Below, piece after piece: positions 58,013-64,000 of a DNA stretch of 64,000 nucleotides. The notes below the pieces were generated by a model that made no database searches, had not been told where the DNA came from, and saw only the letters and a list, made by a program, of their open reading frames with translations. The DNA lies in the NCBI RefSeq assembly GCF_021462285.1, contig NZ_CP082787.1:558001-622000 (forward strand), given 5' to 3'. The position numbers and the translations under genes were made by a program. This DNA comes from Serratia entomophila (GTDB lineage: Bacteria; Pseudomonadota; Gammaproteobacteria; Enterobacterales; Enterobacteriaceae). Numbering within the stretch: position 1 is the stretch's first letter; each line of letters begins with the position of its first letter.

Positions 58013-58620
58013 AGCGGCGGCGCCTGTTTGCGTGCCAGCTGCAGCACGTTAGGGTGAACGCGCACCCCGCTGCGCGCCAGAGCATCCAGGTTGACCTTGA
58101 AGCTGGCCAGATCGCCGTCGATCTGCAGGCAAAACGCGCTGCCGGCAGAACATTCGATATCGTCCTCGCTGATGGTGAGGATGGCGTGGCCGGAAAGGCG
58201 CTGCATAAGATTCTGCCTTTGTGCGGGGGTGAGTTCCCCGAGATAGACCACGTCGCAGCTGGTACCCAGCAGCGGGCTGTCAAAGGGCACGTGCTCGGCC
58301 TTGATCGGGCGGGGAGCGCTGAGCAGAACAGGATCGAACAAGCCCTCGGCGTAGCGGGGCGAGGCGGTGACGCACAGCCGGATAGGATTAGGATCATTGG
58401 ACCAACGCGCATAGCTGATAATGCCCACCACGACGGTGGTTACCGCGTGAATACGCTTTTGGTAGGGGTCGCCGGTGCCGGGGCGGGCATACCCAGGGAA
58501 AGCCAGCAAGATCAGCAGGACGACTAACAGGCGGCCGGAATTCGGGCGTGCGCCAAGGAAAGCCAGCCATGAGCTTTTTGCGCAACACGCCAATATAGCG
58601 GCATTTTTTGCCATCTTCAT
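58009..58620 (-). CDS. yfiR: YfiR: periplasmic repressor of YfiN
   Basis: A 203-residue secreted protein. A hydrophobic segment (about 29-43) ending GYARPG is the likely signal peptide, but 28 residues precede it, so the true start may be further inside. The mature part (YSARWSN-type IISYARW, ICVTASPRYAE-like region, LSGHAILTISED, and closing VNLDALARSGVRVHPNVLQLA) fits the YfiR/DUF4154 family, which binds the YfiN periplasmic domain and carries paired cysteines. Confidence 0.87.
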   Translation of the reverse strand: MKMAKNAAILACCAKSSWLAFLGARPNSGRLLVVLLILLAFPGYARPGTGDPYQKRIHAVTTVVVGIISYARWSNDPNPIRLCVTASPRYAEGLFDPVLLSAPRPIKAEHVPFDSPLLGTSCDVVYLGELTPAQRQNLMQRLSGHAILTISEDDIECSAGSAFCLQIDGDLASFKVNLDALARSGVRVHPNVLQLARKQAPPL

Positions 58621-59286
58621 TTGCCATTCCTGCCTGGGGTCGCCGCCCGCAGGCGGTGACCTAACAATGAGATATCTGGCCCGGCCGAAGGGGTAATCGT
58701 CTTGCTGAAAACTGTCGTTCGCACTGTTTAATGAACACTATCTAACCCATAACTGGCGCGGATTGTATTATAAGATGCATCAGTTGCGCGCTTTACGAGC
58801 CGTTTTCTCGGAATTATCCTACTTCTTTTTTGACAGTATAAAAATGCCTTGCAAGGTTTGCCACCGCTTTTCGGAAAAGTTGGCGCGTTTGGCGAGGCGT
58901 CCGGCAATTTGCGCAACACGGATTATTTTTATTCTCAATCCTTATATAATTCGGATGCTAATAATTGAAAATTATTTCAGTGAATTATTCATCGGCACGT
59001 AAATAATAATATCGCCGTAATTTGTCAGCGAAGGTAAACGTTTTTTACCTGCCCCCATCGTGGCGATACACTTCTTCTTCTACAGTATTGAATGGATAAG
59101 CGTTTGCGCTGTCTATGATAGATATCTGCGTCCGGGCCCAGGGCCCGGCTTTATTTTGCCCTGTGGCGCCCAGGCGCGGCAGGTGACTCCCGGGGCATTG
59201 GGCTCATCCATCCGCTGGCCGCTGAGGCAGCGCGGCAGGGGAATGAGCCGGCTCCCGGCAGCATAACCAGCGAGGAAACAGCAAGT
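58621..59286. other. Gap upstream of slt
   Basis: A 666-base gap, AT-rich in its middle part (58740-59110) and unlike its GC-rich surroundings. Two open frames of 79 and 68 codons there lack an SD and any family resemblance, so I do not call them. It must hold the yfiR and slt promoters. A strong palindrome at 59132-59148 is listed separately. No other element recognised. Confidence 0.4.
59132..59158 (+). terminator. Palindromic hairpin in the slt leader
   Basis: CCGGGCCC-A-GGGCCCGG followed by CTTTATTTT looks like an intrinsic terminator or attenuator 140 bases before slt. The inner bases must open to make a loop. Confidence 0.45.
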
Positions 59287-61215
59287 ATGGTCAAGGTAGA
59301 CAAACGGCGGATTTTGGCGGTGGGACTGTGCCTGACGGCGTTTTCCGGCGCCGCGCTGGCGGATTCCCTGGATGCCCAGCGCCAGCGTTACCAGCAGATC
59401 AAACAGGCGTGGGACAGCAACCAAATGAGCGTGGTGGCGCAGCTGATGCCGACGTTGCGCGATTACCCGCTTTATCCTTATCTGCAGTACCGCGCGCTGA
59501 CGCAGGATCTCAGCCAGGCCGGGTTCTCGGAAGTGAACGATTTTATCAAGCAAAATCCGACGCTGCCGCCGGCGAAATCGCTGGCGCCGCGCTTCGTCAA
59601 TGAGCTGGCGCGCCGGGAAGACTGGCGCACCCTGCTGGCGTTCAGCCCGCAGGCTCCCAAACCGGTGGCGGCGCGCTGCAACTATTATTACGCCAAATGG
59701 ACGACCGGTGACCAGCAGGCGGCCTGGAACGGCGCCGATGAGCTGTGGATGAGCGGCAAAACGCTGCCGGGCGCCTGCGACAAGCTGTTTAGCGTTTGGC
59801 AGGGGGCGGGCAAGCAAACGCCGCTGAACACCCTTGAGCGCATGAAGCTGGGGCTGAAAGAGGGCAACAGCGTGTTGGTCAACAGCCTGTATCGCCAGCT
59901 GCCGTCGGAATACCAGACCATGGGCGATGCCCTGGTACGCCTGCAGAATGACCCGAGCACGGTAGAGGCCTTCGCCCGCAGCGTGGGGCCGACCGATTTT
60001 ACCCGCGCCGCCGCCGCCATCGCCTTTGAGCGCCTGGCGCGGCAGGATGCGGAAAACGCCCGGGCGATGATCCCGACTATCGCCCGGCTGCAAAAGATGA
60101 GCGACAGCGAACGGTTGGGGCTGGAAGAGGCGGTGGCGTGGCGCCTGATGGGCAGCGACGCCACCTATGAACAGACCCAGTGGCGCGATCGGGTGATCTT
60201 GCGCAGCCAGTCGCCGGCGCTGCTGGAGCGGCGGGTGCGCATGGCGCTCGGCAACGGCGATCGGCAGGGCGTGGCCACCTGGCTGGATCGCCTGCCGGCG
60301 GAGTCGCGCAATAAGGATGAGTGGCGCTACTGGCGCGCCAGCATGCTGCTGGACGAGGGCAAGCGCAGCGAAGGTGAGGCTATCTTGCGCAGCCTGATGA
60401 CCGAGCGCGGTTTCTACCCGATGGTGGCGGCGCAAAAGCTGAACGCCACCTATCCGGTGATGGTGGCGGTGGCGGCCAAGCCGCGCGCCTCGCTGGTGGA
60501 CGGCCCGGAAATCGCCCGGGTGCGGGAGCTGATGTATTGGAATATGGATAACCTGGCGCGCAGCGAGTGGAGCTCGTTTGTCGCCAGCCGCAGCCGGCCT
60601 GAGCAAGAGGCGCTGGCTCGTTACGCCTTCGAGCAGAAATGGGCCGATCTCAGCGTGCAGGCGACCATTGTCGGCAAACTGTGGGATCATTTGGAAGAGC
60701 GTTTCCCGGTCGCCTGGCCGCAGGAGTTCCGCCGCGCCACCGATGACAAGGGGATAACGCCGAGCTATGCGATGGCGATCGCCCGCCAGGAGAGCGCCTG
60801 GAACCCGAAAGCGCAGTCGCCGGTGGGCGCCAGCGGGCTGATGCAGGTGATGCCGCGCACCGCGCAGCATACGGTGCAGATGTTCAATATTCCGGGTTAT
60901 GCGGGCCCGAGCCAGCTGCTCGATCCGCAGACCAACATCACCATCGGCACCAGCTATCTGGAGTACGTTTACCAGCAGTTCGGCCGCAACCGCATCTTGT
61001 CCACGGCGGCCTACAACGCCGGCCCGTCGCGGGTGAATACCTGGCTGGGCAACAGCGCGGGGCGGGTCGATCCGGTGGCGTTCGTTGAGAGCATCCCGTT
61101 CTCTGAAACCCGTTCCTACGTCAAGAACGTGCTGGCATACGACGCGTTTTACCGCTACCTGACGCACCGGCCTGCCAAAGTGCTGACCGATGCCGAGTGG
61201 CAGCGGCGTTATTGA
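59287..61215 (+). CDS. slt: Slt: soluble lytic murein transglycosylase
   Basis: A 642-residue periplasmic enzyme: signal peptide (residues 1-25, cleavage after GAALA), a long alpha-helical U-shaped domain, and a C-terminal lysozyme-like domain with the catalytic Glu in ARQESAWN, GASGLMQVMP and AYNAGPSRV. It cuts peptidoglycan to anhydromuropeptides. SD GAGGA at 59272-59276. It precedes trpR, as in E. coli. Confidence 0.96.
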   Translation: MVKVDKRRILAVGLCLTAFSGAALADSLDAQRQRYQQIKQAWDSNQMSVVAQLMPTLRDYPLYPYLQYRALTQDLSQAGFSEVNDFIKQNPTLPPAKSLAPRFVNELARREDWRTLLAFSPQAPKPVAARCNYYYAKWTTGDQQAAWNGADELWMSGKTLPGACDKLFSVWQGAGKQTPLNTLERMKLGLKEGNSVLVNSLYRQLPSEYQTMGDALVRLQNDPSTVEAFARSVGPTDFTRAAAAIAFERLARQDAENARAMIPTIARLQKMSDSERLGLEEAVAWRLMGSDATYEQTQWRDRVILRSQSPALLERRVRMALGNGDRQGVATWLDRLPAESRNKDEWRYWRASMLLDEGKRSEGEAILRSLMTERGFYPMVAAQKLNATYPVMVAVAAKPRASLVDGPEIARVRELMYWNMDNLARSEWSSFVASRSRPEQEALARYAFEQKWADLSVQATIVGKLWDHLEERFPVAWPQEFRRATDDKGITPSYAMAIARQESAWNPKAQSPVGASGLMQVMPRTAQHTVQMFNIPGYAGPSQLLDPQTNITIGTSYLEYVYQQFGRNRILSTAAYNAGPSRVNTWLGNSAGRVDPVAFVESIPFSETRSYVKNVLAYDAFYRYLTHRPAKVLTDAEWQRRY

Positions 61216-61241
61216 TTTTTGGCGCCCTATGGTATGCTGCT

Positions 61242-61259
61242 GTACTAGTTAAATAGTAT
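61242..61259. promoter_or_regulatory. trp operator (TrpR autoregulation)
   Basis: GTACTAGTTAAATAGTAT matches the trp operator consensus palindrome GTACTAGTTAACTAGTAC at 16 of 18 positions. A -10-like TATGCT is at 61233-61238, so the operator covers the transcription start, as for E. coli trpR. Confidence 0.82.
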
Positions 61260-61269
61260 GGTGGCTGCC

Positions 61270-61599
61270 ATGACGCAATTATCGCTAAACGACCCCGCTC
61301 TTTCAGAACAAGGCAATGAGGATTGGCTGCGCTTCGTTGCGCTGCTGCAAAATTCGTTCGCTCAAGATTTGCATCAGCCGTTGATGCAGCTGATGCTGAC
61401 GCCGGATGAACGCACCGCGCTGGGTACGCGGGTGCGGATCATCCAGGAGCTGATGCGCGGCGAAATGAGCCAGCGCGAACTGAAAAATGAGCTGGGGGCG
61501 GGAATAGCCACCATCACCCGGGGTTCGAACAGCCTGAAAGCGGCCTCGCCGGCGTTGAAACAGTGGCTGGAACAGCAGTTGCTGGACGGCGCGCAATAG
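61270..61599 (+). CDS. trpR: TrpR: tryptophan repressor
   Basis: A 109-residue helical repressor very close to E. coli TrpR (108 residues): [40 protein letters not shown] (helix-turn-helix). It represses trp genes with bound tryptophan. ATG 61270 matches the family length; ATG 61258 lies inside the operator and almost at the transcript start, so it is less likely. Confidence 0.95.
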   Translation: MTQLSLNDPALSEQGNEDWLRFVALLQNSFAQDLHQPLMQLMLTPDERTALGTRVRIIQELMRGEMSQRELKNELGAGIATITRGSNSLKAASPALKQWLEQQLLDGAQ

Positions 61600-61605
61600 C
61601 GTGCG

Positions 61606-62133
61606 TTATTGGTTGTGCTGTTGGTAAATCGGATTGTGGAACGGCACCAGCGCCAGCAGCAAGGCCTGATGGTAAACGCTGGTGCGGCTCAGGCGGCCAT
61701 CGGTAAAGATGCCGATCGCGCCGCCCTGGCGCTTCACTTCGGCGTTGCCGGTGATGTCGGCCATTTCGCTGCCCAGTTCGCGGCCGGCGCGAATACCCTG
61801 TAAAATGGTTTCGGGCAGCATCAGGCTGGCGGAACGTGACTCGCCGCGGGTATGCGGATTTTCTATCGTCATCCAGGCGAAGGTCATGTTTTCTTCAATT
61901 CCGGCTTCGACGCCGACCCAAAAATCGGCTTCCGGCCGCACCTGACGCGCTTCCATCACCCGCTGGCGCGCGCCGGTGCGGGTTTCGTGGTTGCCTATCG
62001 GCTGCAGCGAAACGCCGCTGGCGACGTCGACGGATTCAATGCGGCATTGGCCTGCGCCAAAGGCGTCGTCGAAGGCCAATTGAATAGCCTTGATCTTTGC
62101 CGGGTTGGTAGTTGCAGCGACAACATGGTACAT
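61606..62133 (-). CDS. yjjX: YjjX: inosine/xanthosine triphosphatase
   Basis: A 175-residue NTPase-1 family protein ([21 protein letters not shown], and [16 protein letters not shown]). It hydrolyses non-canonical purine nucleotides such as ITP and XTP, and is 170-odd residues in E. coli. Convergent with trpR, six bases apart, and divergent from gpmB. Confidence 0.94.
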   Translation of the reverse strand: MYHVVAATTNPAKIKAIQLAFDDAFGAGQCRIESVDVASGVSLQPIGNHETRTGARQRVMEARQVRPEADFWVGVEAGIEENMTFAWMTIENPHTRGESRSASLMLPETILQGIRAGRELGSEMADITGNAEVKRQGGAIGIFTDGRLSRTSVYHQALLLALVPFHNPIYQQHNQ

Positions 62134-62234
62134 AACGGGTTCAACATCCTTCTATCCGATACGCCGGGCGATTGCGCAAGCGGCCGCCGGGCGGAGATAA
62201 ACTCAAGTTTCACGCAGTATAACGGAAAACAAAA

Positions 62235-62882
62235 ATGTTACAGGTATACCTCGTTCGCCATGGCGAAACGGAGTGGAATGCGGCTCGCCGCATCCAGGGC
62301 CAGTCTGACAGCGCGTTAACCGCTATGGGTGAACACCAGGCCCATCTGGTTGCCCGGCGCGTCAGCAAAGAGGGCATCACGCACGTTATCACCAGCGATC
62401 TGGGGCGCACCCGCCGCACCGCGCAAATCATCGCAGACGCCTGCGGCTGCGAAGTGATTAACGATCCGCGTTTGCGTGAATTGCATATGGGGGTGCTGGA
62501 GGAGCGCCTGATCGACAGCCTGACGCCGCAGGAAGAACAGTGGCGCAAGCAGATGGTCGATGGTACTCCTGACGGCCGCATCCCTCAAGGCGAATCCATG
62601 GTCGAGCTGGGCGAACGGATGCGCGCTGCGCTGGAAAGCTGCCTGATGTTGCCGGAAGGCAGCAAACCGCTGATCGTCAGCCATGGTATCGCGTTGGGTT
62701 GCCTGATCGGCACGGTGTTGGGGTTGCCGGCTTACGCGGAGCGCCGCCTGCGTTTGCGCAACTGTTCGCTGTCGCGCGTCGATCACCAGCAAAGCCCGTG
62801 GCTGGCTTCCGGCTGGATCGTTGAAACCGCGGGCGATGTCACGCACCTGGACATGCCCGCGTTGGACGAACTGCAGCGTTAA
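62235..62882 (+). CDS. gpmB: GpmB: histidine phosphatase (phosphoglycerate-mutase-like)
   Basis: A 215-residue histidine phosphatase with the RHGETEWN motif near the N-terminus, LRELHMGVLE and the second His in SHGIALG. Same context and length as E. coli GpmB (YtjC), whose mutase activity is doubtful. Its stop overlaps the convergent rob stop. Confidence 0.93.
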   Translation: MLQVYLVRHGETEWNAARRIQGQSDSALTAMGEHQAHLVARRVSKEGITHVITSDLGRTRRTAQIIADACGCEVINDPRLRELHMGVLEERLIDSLTPQEEQWRKQMVDGTPDGRIPQGESMVELGERMRAALESCLMLPEGSKPLIVSHGIALGCLIGTVLGLPAYAERRLRLRNCSLSRVDHQQSPWLASGWIVETAGDVTHLDMPALDELQR

Positions 62883-63748
62883 CGACGAATCGGGATCAGA
62901 TAGTCGCAGTTGATCTCGGTTGGCGGCTGGGGTGGCCGCCGGTCACCCTTCGGATAAAAGCGCTCGATGTCGTGCCCCTTGCGGCGCGTCAGCTTGAGCG
63001 TCGGCAGGCAGGTGCCATAGACCATCAGGATAAACTCCTGCAGGCCGGACGTCGGCCCCTCGTAGCTGAACATGGCATACTCGCCGCCCTGCAGCACCAG
63101 CGGTTGACCTTCCTGCACTTTCTCCGGCACGTGATGCGGCTCCAGCGCCGTGGTGTACAGCACTTCCTGCTCATCGTCCTTTTCGGGGCTCGGATGTGAA
63201 TGGTGCAGCCCGTAAAGCACCGGCGGCAGCGTTTCGGCCTCGCCCAGGTACTGGCGCCAGAACTGCGAACGCAGCTCGGTGCGGAATGTGGAGATCTGTT
63301 CCAGCGTACAGGAGTAGCTTTGCGTCAGGCCGATCAGATGCTGCTCCGGCAAGGTGACGAATTCCGGCTGCGGCAGGGTAAAGGCCCCCAGACGGATGGG
63401 CGGGCAGATACCGAATGAATTCCAGTCTTCGGCGCGGCGATACAGCGCCGGCGTTTGCGCAAACTGTTTCTTGAATGCGCGTGTGAAGGTCTGCTGCGAG
63501 TCGAAGCGGTACTGCAGGGCGATATCCAGAATGGGCCGGCTGGTGAGGCGCAGCGCCACGGCAGCCTTGGACAGCCTTCTGGCCCGGATGTAAGCGCCGA
63601 TGGCGTTACCGGTAATATCTTTGAACATCCGTTGCAGATGCCATTTGGAGTAGCCCGCTTTCGCCGCTACGTTATCCAGCGACAAAGGTTGGTCCAAATG
63701 GCTTTCCAGCCAGCTAAGCAGATCACGAATGATACCGGCTTGATCCAT
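62879..63748 (-). CDS. rob: Rob: AraC-family transcriptional regulator
   Basis: A 289-residue regulator with N-terminal double HTH (residues about 8-105, KAGYSKWHLQRMFKD and FDSQQTFTRAFKKQF) of the MarA/SoxS/Rob type and a C-terminal GyrI-like ligand domain. It has the same length as E. coli Rob. It activates the mar/sox/rob regulon, including efflux and stress genes. ATG at 63748. Confidence 0.96.
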   Translation of the reverse strand: MDQAGIIRDLLSWLESHLDQPLSLDNVAAKAGYSKWHLQRMFKDITGNAIGAYIRARRLSKAAVALRLTSRPILDIALQYRFDSQQTFTRAFKKQFAQTPALYRRAEDWNSFGICPPIRLGAFTLPQPEFVTLPEQHLIGLTQSYSCTLEQISTFRTELRSQFWRQYLGEAETLPPVLYGLHHSHPSPEKDDEQEVLYTTALEPHHVPEKVQEGQPLVLQGGEYAMFSYEGPTSGLQEFILMVYGTCLPTLKLTRRKGHDIERFYPKGDRRPPQPPTEINCDYLIPIRR

Positions 63749-64000
63749 AGATCTTCCTCGTAGAGCTTTAGGGTAGGAACCCGAACTGTTGATTCATCAC
63801 GCTGGTGCTTGCGCTATCAGACCGATCCATGAGCCATTATGCGTTGCACTCTTTGCCTCTTACTACGCGCGTTGCGCTAGAGTTGGATTGGGGCACACCT
63901 GGGTGGGCGCAAAGAAAATAACGACGCCGCATAATAGCAATTTTTTTCCTCCGCGACTCTCAAAGATTTTTTCTACGCGTTGTGCTAAAACGGGCGGTGC
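63749..64000. other. Region upstream of rob
   Basis: The 252 bases to the window end contain no gene I can support. They must carry the rob promoter; in E. coli creA lies beyond, but it is not reached here. A T7 run at 63942-63948 and AT-rich bases at its right end may be promoter sequence for a plus-strand gene outside. Confidence 0.35.

Noticed and set aside
58763..59266. Two small plus-strand frames (79 and 68 codons) in the slt upstream gap
   Set aside because: No Shine-Dalgarno sequence, odd composition, no recognisable family; treated as non-coding.
59113..61167. 684-codon minus-strand open frame over slt
   Set aside because: Antisense shadow; slt on the plus strand has a signal peptide and catalytic motifs.

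Overview
The window is a piece of an enterobacterial chromosome, most likely Serratia (S. marcescens-like). I infer this from the high GC content and from a backbone matching the E. coli 99-100 min region: tRNA-Leu(CAG) genes, rsmC-holD-rimI, prfC, osmY-ytjA-yjjU-yjjV, deoCABD, yjjJ(hipH), smp/serB-radA-nadR, ettA, slt, trpR, yjjX/gpmB/rob. The species was not confirmed by any search.

Positions 1-16000 hold aromatic-acid catabolism. A small operon (permease C-terminus, unknown protein, SDR, MoaF-like protein, SDR) is followed by a complete 4-hydroxyphenylacetate (homoprotocatechuate) meta-cleavage cluster: hpaR divergent from hpaG1-G2-E-D-F-H-I-X-A, then hpaBC. HpaBC hydroxylates 4-HPA to homoprotocatechuate. 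HpaD opens the ring, and HpaE, F, G, H and I carry the product to pyruvate and succinic semialdehyde. The ring-opening enzyme is the VOC (type I) kind, not the LigB kind of E. coli. ampH follows, convergent.

Positions 16100-23240 hold a GntR regulator divergent from a seven-gene operon that reads as a non-phosphorylative L-fucose pathway: transporter, mutarotase, dehydrogenase, lactonase, dehydratase, 2-keto-3-deoxy-L-fuconate dehydrogenase and diketo-acid hydrolase. Positions 23250-29630 hold accessory genes (MFS/LysR pair, a diguanylate cyclase, a small membrane protein behind a good Fur box, LysR/aldo-keto reductase pair) around three tandem tRNA-Leu genes.

Positions 29680-48000 are mainly conserved backbone: ribosome and replication genes, the osmY stress group, and the nucleoside uptake and catabolism genes (CNT permease, deoC, deoA, deoB, deoD) with CRP/CytR-like promoter architecture. 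They continue with the HipA-like kinase YjjJ, Smp, SerB and RadA, then NadR (to 49258). Compared with E. coli, yjjG and lplA are not at their usual positions. A five-gene redox/regulator insertion lies between nadR and ettA (49299-54396), and a yfiRNB cyclic-di-GMP module lies between ettA and slt (56230-58620).

The window closes with slt, trpR (behind its own operator), yjjX, gpmB and rob. The points I would look at first are the MoaF/SDR operon next to hpa, the Fur-box small membrane protein, the twin hairpins upstream of osmY, and the rearranged SDR/ERIC/hpaR junction.
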